DNA of 64,000 bases from Flaccisagitta enflata (GCA_965153355.1 OZ231126.1:73718001-73782000), one strand, 5' to 3'; shown: positions 12,613-25,784, counted from the first letter of the stretch. Notes: generated by a model from the sequence alone, not told the origin. Numbers and translations are program-made.

Positions 12613-12728
12613 ACAGTGAAAGCAAAAATTTTCATGGGTTCCAATCCTGCCTTTTCAGCTAGAAAAACGGGAAGCCGCTAAAGGCCGCTGCCTAAATGTT
12701 GCTGTTTGTTAATGATTTGTTTTCAGTA

Positions 12729-13073
12729 GCTTCATAGTAGGCTGGTTACCTGAAGAGCGAATTTGGCTCAAAATTTAAAATTCCTCCGCCATCTAACCAT
12801 ACATTCTAAGCGGCATTTGGGCAGTAAAACAGACAAGCAGAGGTCGGTATTTGATCAAGAAACCCGCATGGTAAAGTATATGAAAGCAATTTTACGCCCA
12901 TTGTAACTCTATATGTGTTGTATATGTGTTGCCGTGCGGGTTTTCTTTCCAGATACCGATCTCCGCTTGCCTCAATTCCTTTTTAAATATGAGAAGAGTG
13001 TATGGTTAGTTGGCTGAGGCGTTCTGAAATTTGACCACATTTGAGCCTCCCGGTAGCCGCCCTACTTCATAGC
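12729..13073. mobile_element. Inverted-repeat MITE, family D, copy 1
   Basis: Imperfect long hairpin: left GCTTCATAGTAGGCTGGTTA and right its counterpart (TAGCCGCCCTACTTCATAGC), with matching internal segments (GGCTCAAA...CCTCCGCC). TA precedes it at 12727-12728 and follows at 13074-13075. A truncated second copy is at 36960-37212. Confidence 0.65.
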
Positions 13074-13075
13074 TA

Positions 13076-13583
13076 CAGTAGATGTCGTCTATACTTGGAA
13101 ATACGGGGGCCCTCATATCCTAATTACCATTTGTGCAAATGAAATGAAACTGTGTGTGTATAATGCTTATGTCCTATAGGGTTGACAATGGGGTATGGCA
13201 GCTCTGTTGATAGAAAATACTTTTGAAGTTGATAAATCAAATTCACTCAGTTGAATCAGCTTCTGGAATTGGTCTAGTGGTTAACTCACTTAACTTCAGG
13301 TTTATCTTGATCAGTATATTTGGTCAAAGGTTCTAGGTTCGCATCCCAGACTGATTTTGCACTCTAAGCAAATAGATGAAGCTGAAATTTAGCAAAAAAA
13401 TGATTGATCCTAATATTTCATACTTATAGTTTTTTTCCTAGGGTAAGCCGTAGGGGGATGCCATACCCCATCGTCAACCCCTCAGGGTCTATACATTTTA
13501 TCAGAAAAATATCAGTCCCCTTACTATACTGACGCTCAGGTTATGAGCTCCCCCGTATTTCCAAGTCTAGACGATATCTACTG
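13076..13583. mobile_element. Tc1/mariner-type MITE, family E, copy 1
   Basis: Termini CAGTAGATGTCGTCTATACT and the inverted AGTCTAGACGATATCTACTG, flanked by TA (13074-13075 and 13584-13585). A second inverted pair lies further in (GTTGACAATGGGGTATGGCA at about 13182, inverted at about 13460). The centre carries a tRNA-like sequence absent from copy 2. Confidence 0.7.
13263..13354 (+). other. tRNA-like sequence (SINE head or tRNA relic)
   Basis: Contains an A-box-like TGGTCTAGTGG (13270-13280) and a B-box-like GGTTCGCATCC (13336-13346) about 55 bp apart, with a T-arm-like CTAGG-loop-CCCAG and a possible long variable arm (TTGATC...GGTCAA). It resembles a decayed tRNA of the long-variable-arm class or a tRNA-derived SINE promoter. 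The acceptor stem does not pair well, so it is probably not a working tRNA. Confidence 0.4.
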
Positions 13584-13715
13584 TACATTGTATAAAAAAG
13601 TACAAATCAAAACGCCATCAGATCTACTTCACTAACAAATATTTACATGCTGCGTCACACATGTCACATACTAACTCCAGTATGAAATACGGACTCGAAA
13701 GTTTCACTTTCCCTC

Positions 13716-13935
13716 GCTACCTTTGGAGCCGCTACCCTGCTTCTCCCACTACAATTCACAATCTTGCAAAGCAGGTAAATGCGTATCGCTGACCGCATAT
13801 CTGGAGGCACCGTCGCAATCGTCGTCATCTTCATCTTCTACTACTTCTTTTCCTTCTTCGACTTCTTCATCTTCTGCTTCTGCTTCTGCTACTTCCTCAT
13901 CTTCTACTTCTTCTTCCCTTCCTTTCCTTCAGTGA
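13716..13935. mobile_element. PAL right-end fragment with TTC-rich tail
   Basis: GAGCCGCTACCCTGCTTCTC and GCGTATCGCTGACCGCATAT match the right outer end of the PAL element at 63057-63600; TCTTC/TGCTTC repeats follow. Confidence 0.45.
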
Positions 13936-13983
13936 ATCGCGGGCACAAATCTGAAGGCACCGTGATAAACGTCTTCTTTTTCG

Positions 13984-14295
13984 CCTTCTTCTTCTTCTTC
14001 TTCTTCTTCTTCTTCTTCTTCTTCTTCTTCTTCTTCTTCTTCATCTTCTTCTTCTTCTTCTTCTTCTTCTTTTTCTCCTACTTCTCTTTCTTCCTCTTCT
14101 TCTTCTTCTTCTTCTTCTTCTTCTTCTTCTTCTTCTTCTTCTTCTTCTTCTTCTTCTCCTTCTTCTTCTTCTTCTTCTTCTTCTTCTTCTTCTTCTTCTT
14201 CTTCTTCTTCTTCTTCTTCTTCTTCTTCTTCTTCTTCTTCTTCTTCTTCTTCTTTTTCTTCTTTTTCTTCTTCTTCTTCTTCTTCTTCTTCTTCT

Positions 14296-14342
<47 letters not shown>

Positions 14343-14348
14343 TTCCCT
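13984..14348. repeat. (TTC)n array, about 360 bp
   Basis: Mostly pure TTC with scattered ATC, TCC and TTT steps. A short segment after it (14355-14400) repeats part of the 13925-13975 sequence, suggesting a duplicated flank around the array. Confidence 0.95.
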
Positions 14349-14529
14349 CTCTTTCCTTCAGGTAAATCGCCGGCACATATCTAGAAGCTCCGTCACAAAC
14401 GCCATCTTGTAGACCTCAGCACCGTTCTCAGTTCTCAGTTCTCACCCACATCTAATGTTAGGCAATTTGGGAAGGCTGAGTCAGTGTTCACGCGCGAACG
14501 GGAAGAGAAAAGAAAGAGAGAGATAGAAT

Positions 14530-14714
<185 letters not shown>

Positions 14715-14726
14715 AGGAGAGAACAG

Positions 14727-15452
14727 TCGCAAAAGCGTCATTTGGTCAGCGGTAAACGAGGCCCCTATGTTGGTGTATGTAAGGATGAGACTATGACCTC
14801 TGATTCCACATAGGGCAATTTTCTCCAATTTCCGCTTTCCGTCTGTCCAAAAACCTGATTTTTTGACTAATGGGCCTGATTTGAGGTCTGAGATGCCCGG
14901 TTTGCGTTCATAGGGGCCTCCTTTGAGGCCAAAGCTGAGAAAAGTGATATGTGCCTGGGTGCGGGGGACTTGGACAAATGAAGCTGATTTGGGGGCTTAA
15001 GATGTCTGATTTTGATCTAGTAGGTCTGATTTAGGGAATATGAGGCCTGCTTTTTAGCCGGAGAGGCCAGATTTGGGATCTGAGAGGCCTGACTGGGGGT
15101 CTGAAAGGCCTGCATCGGGGTTTGAGAGGCTTCATTTTGGATCTGAGCCTTGATTTGGAATATGAGAGGCCTTATTTGGGATTTGAGAGGACCAAACAAG
15201 GGTCTCAAATGCGTGATATTAGGTCTGAAACGCCTGAGACTGGGTTTAAGAGACCTGATTTGGGATCTGAGAGGCCTGGTTAGAGGTCTGAGAGGCCTAA
15301 TTTGGGCTTAGATAGGCTTAATTTTATGTCTGGGAAGCCTGGTTTGAGGTTTCGGGAGGGGGGGGGATGGACAGATACATAGACAGACGGAAACCTGAGA
15401 AAATTGCCCTATGTGGAATCTTAGGTCATCGACCCCTCTGGGGCCGCTGCCT
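14727..15452. mobile_element. PAL element with long inner minisatellite
   Basis: Outer end GTCGCAAAAGCGTCATTTGG, then an inner terminus with CTGATTCCACATAGGGCAAT, matched by its inverted copy at 15398-15450 (AATTGCCCTATGTGGAATC, then GGGGCCGCTGCC). The 500 bp between are about 20 degenerate units of GAGAGGCCTGATTTGGG. It ends in a G-homopolymer and abuts a GAAA array. Confidence 0.75.
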
Positions 15453-15456
15453 AAAA

Positions 15457-15457
15457 A

Positions 15458-15537
<80 letters not shown>

Positions 15538-15700
15538 AGGAAGGAAGAAAGGAAAGAAGAAAGGAAGAAAGGAAGGAAGCTAGGAAGGAAGGAAGATAGG
15601 GAGGAAGGAAGAAAGGAAGGAAGGAAAGGAAAGGAAGAAAGAGAGAATGAAAGAGAGAAGGAAAGAAAGAAAAAGAGAAAGGAAGGAAAGAAAAATCTAA
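15457..15700. repeat. (GAAA)n grading into (GGAA)n
   Basis: Pure GAAA at 15457-15538, then GGAA/GAAA mixtures to about 15700. Confidence 0.95.
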
Positions 15701-16047
15701 AACAGGCAAACAAGCAAGAAAGAATAAAGAATGGAAAAATAGAAGTAAGGAGGTTGGAATGAAATGAAGAAAGAATGAAAAGAATGAAGAGGAGATAAAG
15801 GTTTCCCGAAATGACGAATAACGATGACCCCCGGAAAAAGACGGCCTTGAAGGAATCCAGTAAATCTGAGAGCCATTCTCGGTGCTCTTAAGGTCTCTCC
15901 ACTCTCTCTCCACGCCAGAGACTGAGTCTCGCTACGGCTCCTTTCAGCAGCCACTTAAGAGAAAAGACGCAATGAATCAGCTTCTGAAATCAACCATACG
16001 CCTTGGCCAAGGTAGCCATACGCAAGCGTGTGTGTGTGCATTTGTGA

Positions 16048-17395
<1,348 letters not shown>

Positions 17396-17735
17396 GGTGG
17401 AACAATATCCCTCACTATAACCAAACTGAAAAATATGGAAGAGGGCCTTGTGAGCCCTCACTGACTAGTTACTACGCGCTTCACTCCTAGTTTTCCATTT
17501 AGCAAAACGAACTTAGCAAACATCCATTCTGAGTCTAACCCAAAACACTAATGCTTACCAAATTAGCTAAGGTCAAATGATTGCTACCTATGTTACCAAA
17601 ACAAAACAAATCACCCGAGGGTAACATTGTTAAGAAACCATACCCTTGAAGGATAGAATCGAGGTCAAGCTAAATGCGACCGCCGGACATTCTAATTCAA
17701 GGTACTGAGTAGTATGATAGGTGGACAATTGGAGA
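17396..17735 (-). repeat. Dispersed repeat I, copy 1
   Basis: About 340 bp whose reverse complement recurs at 48555-48795. Shared landmarks include CCTCACTATAACC, GAGGGCCTTGTGAGCCCTCA, CGAGGGTAACATTGTTAAGA and GACCGCCGGACATTCTAAT. This copy is not interrupted where the second one carries a foldback MITE. Confidence 0.75.
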
Positions 17736-17852
17736 TGATGCCAAAAATACCAATAACAGGTAATAAGAGTCTTTATCTTAAATTCGATCTTCGTCAATCG
17801 ATTATGATCATTTATACTCGTAGTAAAGAACAGAAAACTAGTCATCTAAGAA

Positions 17853-18319
17853 TCGCACATGGTCAGCGGTACCCGATGCCCTGCATAGAGTAATTAGCTG
17901 AAGAAGTGGAGTGACAGCAGGGCAGCGTCCCAAAAGGGCCGATGCCCTATAGGAAAAATTAAGTACATCCTTCCGTCCTGGAAGTGCAATTTTCGGGTCT
18001 TTTGAGCAATTTTCTATGATATTCAGCGGGAGTTTAGCATTTACTTGATTTCTTGTCAATTTTCTATGTTATTCAATAGGAATTTCATAATTATATCATT
18101 CACTTGTCAGTTTGTTATGTTATCCCATTGGAAATTCACATGTTTTTATTTTTTTGTTAATTTTCCATGTTATTCAATGAGAAGTTTGTATTTTGTCAAT
18201 TCTCTATGTTATTCAATAAGAAGCTTCAGGGGGGGGGGATGTAAGGACGGACGGACGAAAGGACGTACATAATTATTGCCCCTGTGTCCTATAGGACGCT
18301 GGGGCCGCTGCCCAAAAAG
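17853..18319. mobile_element. PAL element with an AT-rich inner minisatellite
   Basis: Left outer end CATGGTCAGCGGTACCCGAT and inner terminus GGGCAGCGTCCCAAAAGGG; right terminus CTATAGGACGCTGGGGCCGC. The inner array is four to five copies of a ~40-bp unit containing TTTTCTATGTTATTCAATAG, quite unlike the GAGGCC units of other PAL copies. Confidence 0.7.
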
Positions 18320-18474
18320 CATGAAAGATATTTGCCGTGGTGGAAACCGTTCACAAAACGGATGGACGCATAAACGGCATAAACGGCCGATTAAATTGAT
18401 GAGACGATCGACGGAAGGTCAGCGGGCGACAGTCAGACAGCGGCGTATAAAGTCGTATAATCGAAAAAATACTC

Positions 18475-18790
18475 GTCATTGCTAATTGGTTGAAGTCAAT
18501 AAGATCGCTTAGTCCTCTTTAGATAAGAAGAAGCCAAAGTAAAAGACTTTGATTGGAAAAAAGGCTGGACACACGGTTACCCTAGTTGCGTGCGGGTGGG
18601 CAGGGGCCGTATTTGAGGTCAGTGGAGCATTTGGGCAGGAGCGGTAAGGCCAAAAACCCCGTAAGCGCCGAAAAAGTAAACTGTGACGGACGGACCGATG
18701 GACCGACAAAGCGGGGCGACTAAAAAAAGAAAATAAAGCTAAGATAAAACGCCAGGAGGCAAATGGACCAAGAATGTCAAGAACAAAACG
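18475..18790 (+). repeat. Direct duplication unit, copy 1 (interrupted)
   Basis: TTGGTTGAAGTCAATAAG, GAAGAAGCC and GATAAAACGCCAGGAGGCAA recur in order at 19365-19530. This copy is split by the HLE-1 element at 18559-18725. Confidence 0.75.
18559..18725 (+). mobile_element. HLE-1 with deleted 3' hairpin
   Basis: Begins AAGGCTGGACACACGG and keeps the standard body and GACC array, but GCGGGG joins directly to CGACTAAAAA, so only the last arm of the hairpin remains. It is absent from the paralogous site near 19440. Confidence 0.75.
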
Positions 18791-18804
18791 GATCTGATCG
18801 ACTA

Positions 18805-19361
18805 CAGTAGATGTCGTCCAGACTTGAAAATACAGGGGAATTCACTACAGGAAGACAGATAAACTTTAAAGACTGATGTTTGCAATATAAACTAATAACA
18901 GAATGCTTTATTGCCCATGGGTGTTGGTTGCCATGAAAACACATTTCCCTGTATTTATGCTACAGTATCAATATTTTGAGAAATTTTTTGAGGGAATATC
19001 GTTTAAAATAAAACTTGCTACAACTTTCCCACAATATATTCTGAAAGAATATTGCTCGTTTGGCGGTTGCTAGGGAGCACCACAGGGCTGTCACACCTAG
19101 TTACGCCCCTTAGCAACGGCTAGCTGAGCAATATTCTTACAGAAGATATTATGGGAAAGTTGTAGCAAATTTTATTTTAAACAATATTTCCACAAAAATT
19201 TCTAAAGATATTGATACTTTAGAGTGAATACATGGAAATGTGTTTCCATGGCAACCAACACCGATGGGCAAGCATCTTTTTATTAGTCTATATTCTAAAT
19301 ATCAGTCTCTTGAGTATGTTTGTCTTCCTGTAACAAATTCCCCCGTAGACGACATCTACTG
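18805..19361. mobile_element. Tc1/mariner-type MITE, family E, copy 2
   Basis: CAGTAGATGTCGTCC ... GACGACATCTACTG with TA at 18803-18804 and 19362-19363. Almost the whole 557 bp is one hairpin: the arms share GGTTGCCATG, AAACACATTTCC, ACAACTTTCCCA and GAATATTGCTC in mirrored order, with the turn near 19085. Long perfect arms suggest recent origin or gene conversion between arms. Confidence 0.8.
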
Positions 19362-19364
19362 TAC

Positions 19365-19530
19365 ATTGTTAATTGGTAGAAGTCAATAAAAATTGCTAAG
19401 TCTTCTTTTGATGAGAAGAAGCCAGACGCAGACGCAATTACAAAAAAAAAAAAAAAACTATTAAAGATAAAACGCCACGAGGCAAGTTGAAGGTCTTTTA
19501 ACCTGACAATGTCAAGCTGACATAACGGCC
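19365..19530 (+). repeat. Direct duplication unit, copy 2 (uninterrupted)
   Basis: Matches 18475-18790 without the HLE-1 insertion; an A-homopolymer occupies the empty site. Confidence 0.7.
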
Positions 19531-19923
19531 ATAGCTACTGGATGGATGCTTAGAAATATGAGGCAGGGCTTATGAGTATAGAATACTTCTCCTGCACAGA
19601 CAGAAAAATCAAGTCAAAGCGTCCAGAACCGACTGACCAATCAATGAGGTCAACGTTCGAAGCGAGAAGAAACAAGGCCGGATACACGGCTACCCCAGTC
19701 GCATGCGGATGGGCAGGAGCAGTGCTGGAGACTCAAAAAGCTTAAAAACGCCGAAAAAGTAAATAGTCGCAAAAGCGTTAGATGGTCAGCGCCCCGGTAA
19801 ATAGTCGCAAAAGCGTTAGATGGTCAGCGGTACCCGTGCCCTGCCTAAGTAGTTTGGGCATGAAGTTTAAGGGGAGCTGGGCAGCGGCCCCGAAGGGGTC
19901 AATGACCTATGCTTTCACACATA

Positions 19924-20512
19924 CTATATAGCTCAAAAGTATAGACACAAGATCAGCATTAATCAATGAATGATATGTAATACAATTCTGGAATAAGTTC
20001 CTACTTTATGTGTCTATTCTCTACATTTACTACCTCCTTTAAATGCCTTGGCACGCTTTCCTAGAGAGATTTGAGCTAAGTTAGTGAGGTCTTCCACATA
20101 TTTTTTAAAGCGATTTTCATTAGCCTTGCAGCCGACAATGCGCTTTGTGTTTGGAAGCTGCTTCATTTGAGATCAAAGAGATTTAATGCAATTTAGATTA
20201 AGGCTATTTCCAGGCCAACCACAAAAGAGGTTGACGCCTGGTTTTGTGTACAATTACCATGTTGTAGCGAAGTGATGTTCCGGAGGGCATTCTTCTATTA
20301 ATTACTTGCAATTTTTTTGCCGTTTTTGATTAGGAGTAGCAATTTTGTTTCCTCTGTCATTTCTTATTGCTTTGACTTAGAACAATGTGGTTGACGCCAT
20401 TTGATCAGAAATTTGATCTAGTTTCTGAATCTCACTCATTTTCCTATCAATCTTTTATTTCTAATAGATGTATTGTCCAAAACGCTTGTGTCCATACTTT
20501 TGAGCTAGATAG
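19924..20512 (-). mobile_element. Tc1-like transposon relic nested in PAL
   Basis: Inverted ends CTATATAGCTCAAAAGTA... and, reverse-complemented, CTATCTAGCTCAAAAGTA..., 28 bp with few mismatches. TA lies on both sides (19922-19923, 20513-20514). Removing the insert and one TA restores the PAL string CACACATATGGGGAATTTTC exactly as seen in other copies. The element is 589 bp, about a third of a full Tc1. Confidence 0.85.
20038..20226 (-). pseudogene. Tc1/mariner transposase C-terminal relic
   Basis: On the minus strand a decayed frame reads GWPGNSLNLNCIKSL followed by a stop, then QLPNTKRIVGCKANENRF and YVEDLTNLAQISL. The first part matches the WPGNSPDLNPIENLW block of Tc1 transposases. In that block the last catalytic acidic residue (Glu of NPIE) is here Lys, and a stop replaces the following Trp. 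The fragment therefore cannot be active. It lies inside the TA-flanked 19924-20512 element, which sets the family. Confidence 0.65.
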
Positions 20513-20768
20513 TATGGGGAATTTTCTCCTCCTTCTCCTTCTTCTTCTTCTTCTTCTCCTCCTCCATCCCCCCCCCCTCAAATCCCAGTCTCGAGGCCCA
20601 TATCCCAGTCTCGAGGCCCAAATCCCAGCCTTAAGGCCCAATTCTTACTTTCTTAGCCTCAAGGCCCAAATCCTAGCCTAGAGGCTGGGATTTGGGCCTC
20701 AAGACTGGGATTTGGGCCCCGAGACTTGGATGTGGGCCTCGAGACTGGGATTTGAGGGGGGGTACAAA

Positions 20769-20826
20769 GGAGAAGAAGAAGAAGAAGAAGAAGAAGAAGA
20801 AGAAGAAGAAGAAGAAGAAGAAGAAG
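20769..20826. repeat. (GAA)n within PAL
   Basis: Pure GAA run that mirrors the CTTCTT run at 20527-20560 on the other arm. Confidence 0.9.
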
Positions 20827-21054
20827 GAGAAGGAGGAGAAAATTCCCCATATGTGTGAAAGCACAGGTCATCAACTCCTTCGGGGCCGCTGCCCAAAAGG
20901 GGACCGACCGATCAACCAACCGACACAGCAGGGTGTAGAGTCGCGTAGCGATCGACTAAAAGAATGTGAGAAAGTAAAGAAAAGTTGGGATGATGTTTTT
21001 GGATTTCCCACCTGTTTCGACACAACAATATTCAATATTCAACAATATTCAATA

Positions 21055-21381
21055 ACAGGGTGTGCAAAATTATCCGGACTTGACAGTTACTTTTCTCAAA
21101 AACTCTGTAAAAAAATGGTTTTTGAAAATATCAGGGGTAGATATGAAGAAAATATCCTCTTTAGCATTCAGAAATCAGCAGGCGATCATATTTTGTAAAC
21201 CTTCCGTGAGGCAAACTTTTTCTCTGATAAGTTTCTGACACATATTTATCTGTATCAGGGGTATCTTTTTGTAGTGAAAAAGTATGAAACTAATAAAATT
21301 ACTCACTAAACAGCACTAAGCTCCTTTGAACTTAGATGAACATTTTGTCCTTCTTTTTTTTTATCCTTTCTTACTTCTTTT

Positions 21382-21461
<80 letters not shown>

Positions 21462-22076
21462 GCTTGCTTGCTCTCTTTCTTTCTTTGTTTCTATGTTTCT
21501 TTTGTATTTTTTTCTTTTTCTTCTGAGATATTCCAACAAACTTCTTCCCCTTCCGAGAAGCGGCGCTTCCCGCTTCTTCAAAATATGAACGCCTGGAAAT
21601 CAGAACCAACATTCAAAAAGAAGAAAAAAGTCAGAAATGAACCTTTTCAGGTAAATTTGACTCAGATAAAACACCCCTTAAAAAGATTCATTAAAAAAAC
21701 TGTTATTCTGTTGTCAGTATTTCTTGCCCTTTAGGCTTAGTTTATTTGCTTTTGTGAGCTCCATTGATATTGATTTAACTTACCTCCCTCAACATAGTAA
21801 GTGTCAAGCCAAAAAAAACATTATGGAGTTGGTAAAAATACAAGAATCTATGATTTTGTAACCTATTTTGCCTATAAAATAGAATCCTGTCAAAATCAAA
21901 ATCTTTGCTTCAAATCATTTAACTCCCATAGTGACAAGGGATTTAGAAAAGACCTACAATCGATTCTAGCTTTTAGTGTACCTAGCTAAGGTACTCTCAT
22001 TTTTCATAGAGCTGGGTCACTTTTAAGTATGGATTTCTTTCTATAGAGCAAGTCCGGATAATTTTGCACACCCTGT
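21055..22076. mobile_element. Mariner-type MITE with 28-bp ends, 1022 bp
   Basis: Ends ACAGGGTGTGCAAAATTATC(CGGACTTG) in perfect inverted orientation, flanked by TA (21053-21054, 22077-22078). ACAGGGTGT termini and TA duplication are typical of Tc1/mariner. The interior has a TTTC array and no recognisable transposase. Confidence 0.85.
21381..21470. repeat. (TTTC)n array inside the mariner-type MITE
   Basis: Pure TTTC, ending in three TTGC steps. Confidence 0.95.
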
Positions 22077-22483
22077 TATTACAAAATTGTAAACATTGCG
22101 GTGACCGAAACTCATTCCGACCTATTGCCGACTTGCAGTCAAACAATAGTTGTATTAGAATTATCAATATATATCATTCAAGATGTAGCTTACTTCTTAT
22201 CATTTTTCAGTTGTGATAATCATTGTGATCTTTGCGCAAAGTGCCATCCGAGAGAGATCGACACGTAGACAGATAATTTCAAACCGAGAGATTTCAAAGA
22301 GAGCGAGAAAAAAAAAGTAGAAAAAAAAAGACTATGACCTTGACCTCACCTCACCTCAAAGAACGAGCGAGACAGTGCAATGCGGCAGTAAGGATATTCG
22401 TTAAAACAGCTTTACTGACAGGAGAATTATCAAGGAAGAAGAAAGAAAATGATGGTTTGATTCAACCTTTTTCCTTATCTAGT

Positions 22484-23011
<528 letters not shown>

Positions 23012-23415
23012 ACTACTACAGCTCAATTGAATGCAACTGTGATGGTGATTTTGATGCGTGTCTGATCTTGATTTTTCATGATATGTTAAGAAAAACAATT
23101 ATCTGAGTTTTCCTCTTTCTTTCTCGGACTTGCGATCTGCGTATTATGCGTAATTTTGAGAAGATCATAAAACGCCCCCGGTCAAGGATCTCGGGGGGGG
23201 GGGGGGGAGTGATCTCAAGCGTAAATGATCGAATTTTTATCTGACACGCTGCTCACTTTATTAGCATAGTGCTCAGTCTGTCTTCGATCACTTTTATTAG
23301 GCTATAAAATTTGTCTGTCTTTGATTGTCTCTTTAATTTTCTTGGTAATTCTGGCTTTATCTCCATGAATTTTTACGAAATTTCCCTCTGTCTCAGTCTG
23401 TCCACGGTATTTCTA

Positions 23416-24029
23416 CTACCTAGGAAATAAGTCTACGTTCACCTATAAGAGGTGATAAATACACTTCCAGTAACCATGGGTAGGGAAAATTGGTGAGATT
23501 CAGAAACTGCTTCGAAAGATCTATCATCTGAGACCAATCCCATTTTTGTGGCTTAAAGCGTTTAGAAATGAGAGTGATTTAAAGATGACTACTATTTTTT
23601 TAAAATGCAGAAAAATCAGACTTGAATCAATTTTAGTGAGTGTATCTATCAACATGCAGGTTTTGGCATTGTTTCGGTAGATTAAGTATATCACCATGGA
23701 TTTTTTAATCAACCGACATATGAGTGCCCCATTAAGTCCCCATTTCACATAAGTTGAATAGGTTTGGCCTAAATTTAAGGATCAGGAACAGGAAGAATCG
23801 ATGTCATCAACTGAATGGCTGAAAAAAATTGCGCTAAAATCTGCGGTGACATGTACGAGCAGAATTCATGTTAGAACTCAGAAAACAGTCACTAAGCCTA
23901 ACGGAGGCAGTCAAAGCCTAGGGAAGACATCAGATGAGGTATTGAAAAAAAGAAACCCCTCACTCTCTTGATATTTATTCAGTAAATGATAATCCTCCTC
24001 AAGTGAACGTAGACTTATTTCCTAGGTAG
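23416..24029. mobile_element. TA-flanked MITE, family J, copy 1
   Basis: Ends CTACCTAGGAAATAAGTCTA(CGTTCAC) in perfect inverted repeat; TA at 23414-23415 and 24030-24031; 614 bp. The second copy, 47900-48502, has related ends but a largely different interior. Confidence 0.8.
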
Positions 24030-24047
24030 TATCATGTCCCTTATGTC

Positions 24048-24121
24048 TCCACTTTGTCTTTCTCTCTGTCTACCGGTCTGTCTCTCTGTCTGTCTACCTG
24101 TCTGTCTGTCTGTCTGTCTAC

Positions 24122-24179
<58 letters not shown>
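24048..24179. repeat. (CTGT)n and (CT)n
   Basis: CTGT/CTAC repeats followed by pure CT at 24129-24178; directly follows the MITE end. Confidence 0.95.
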
Positions 24180-24180
<1 letters not shown>

Positions 24181-24434
24181 GCCTTAACAAGCGAAATAAG
24201 TGCTCCAACCCTCGACTCGAGGAGCAAAAAAAAGTAGTCCTACACAAGGACAAGAAGAGAAAAAAAGCCTTGCGTTTTAAGGCATTGAAGGGGCTCTGAG
24301 GTCAGAAGAAAACATTTAAAGGCCAAAATTAATAAAGATGAAACTGTTCCCTGAGGACGGGAATCACACACAATGTGTGTAGAGTGTGAACGAATGTAGA
24401 TGTTTTTGTTTGTGTGTGTGTTAACCTTAACACG

Positions 24435-24561
<127 letters not shown>

Positions 24562-24804
24562 AAGGAAGCCAAAGAGACGGACAAAGAAATAATGAATGAA
24601 TCAGAGCGAAGAGGAAACCAAAGAAACAAGGCCAAGTTATGGCCTGTATGTGCGCCTCGCTGATTAGAAATATATGAACGTTTTCAAGGAATGGACGTTT
24701 CGAATAAATGAATGAGAGAATGAACGCAAGAACGACTGAAAGAAACGGAAAGTGGGAAGGTATGCGAGGTTACAGTTATTAACTTATTAGCAGGTCTTTT
24801 TTAG

Positions 24805-24882
24805 AGCGGGCCCGCGGGTCCGAGGCCCGCAATCTGGCTATCGGGCCCGCACTTTTTGCTGGCTGCGGGCCCAGTTGGCCCG
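24805..24882. repeat. Short GC-rich palindromic repeat, copy 1
   Basis: Starts GAGCGGGCCCGCGGGTCCG and ends GGGCCCAGTTGGCCCGCTC, about 78 bp in AT-rich surroundings; related to 30686-30759. Confidence 0.55.
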
Positions 24883-24975
24883 CTCTCATTTGCGTATGTA
24901 TCTGTTAAGTGTTTTGCATTCAACATTTCTCTTTGAAATGATTTTGATGACGGTCTTGTAATTTCTAAATTTGAA

Positions 24976-25190
24976 TTTTTAGTCGCGTGCCCGCGAGCAT
25001 ACGACTCTACAATCCGCTTTGTCCGTCGGTCGGTCGGTTGGTCGGTTGGTCGGTTGGTCCGTCACACTTTACTTTTTTTTATGATTTTATTTCTTTGACC
25101 TCACTGCTCCTGCCCATATGGTCTGGTGACCTCAAAAATGGCCCCTGCCCACCCGCACGCAACTTCGGTAGCCGTGTATCTGGCCTTGTT
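24976..25190 (-). mobile_element. HLE-1, full-length copy
   Basis: Hairpin with an enlarged loop (AGTCGCGTGCCCGCGAGCAT, then ACGACT), (GTCGGTTG)n array, and the body form with ATGATTTTATTTCTTTGACC shared with 52899-53117 and 63608-63755, so these three form a subfamily. Confidence 0.85.
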
Positions 25191-25784
25191 TATTCAGAAT
25201 GATACTGAATACTATCTCCTTTGAGACATTTAAAGCTTACACCTTGAGTAGCATGTCATTTATAGAAAACTTTTTCTAAATCAAAACTTTTGAAACGCTA
25301 TAATTTTTTTTGCTACCACAAGTCTTTAGTTGACTTGAGACTTTCCAATTATGATAATCTGCAAATCTTGAAATGAGTTCTCACATTTTTGTTGTTTTCA
25401 TGTTTCCACAGCAACATGAAACACTATCTGATTTGAACAGTGCTTCATTTTGTGTAGAATAACTGTTGCAGTGCTTGTTATGTTACATCATTTTCACAGT
25501 ACTAAATTGAACTTAATGTCATCAGTAGTCTCAAGGTTACTCTTTTTTCCTTTACAGTGAAATCTCGCTCCAATGGACCCATTACGGGTGGAGACCCACC
25601 TCCAATGAATGAAACGCTTCAGTCCTACATTTAAAGTAACTCATTTCAACTCATTTCAACTCAGTAACTCATTTCAAATTATTTTCTTATGAAAAAATTC
25701 CGTCTGAACCAGTTCTACCTGCACAAGTTTTTTTTCTCTAAAAATGGCCAGCTTTCCCGCCCTGAATGGAAATCTGGCCCAATC

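Larger units (their letters stand above)
19763..20897. mobile_element. PAL element, full length, nested in HLE-1
   Basis: Outer end GTCGCAAAAGCGTTAGATGG (partly duplicated, 19763 and about 19803), inner terminus GGGCAGCGGCCCCGAAGGGG with ATGCTTTCACACATA, TTC array, C-run, then GAGGCCCAAATCCCAGTCTC units. These invert near 20685 into CTGGGATTTGGGCCTC units, GAA array and the mirrored terminus ending CGGGGCCGCTGCCC. Confidence 0.8.
19671..20962 (+). mobile_element. HLE-1 interrupted by a complete PAL element
   Basis: 19671-19762 is the HLE-1 5' end up to AAAAAGTAAA; 20898-20962 is its GACC array, GTAGAGTCGCG and hairpin end. Everything between is a PAL element (19763-20897) which itself carries a Tc1 copy. 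The interrupted ends join in the order of an intact HLE-1. Confidence 0.75.

Noticed and set aside
13263-13354. Functional tRNA gene
   Set aside because: Boxes are recognisable but the acceptor stem does not pair and it lies inside a MITE.
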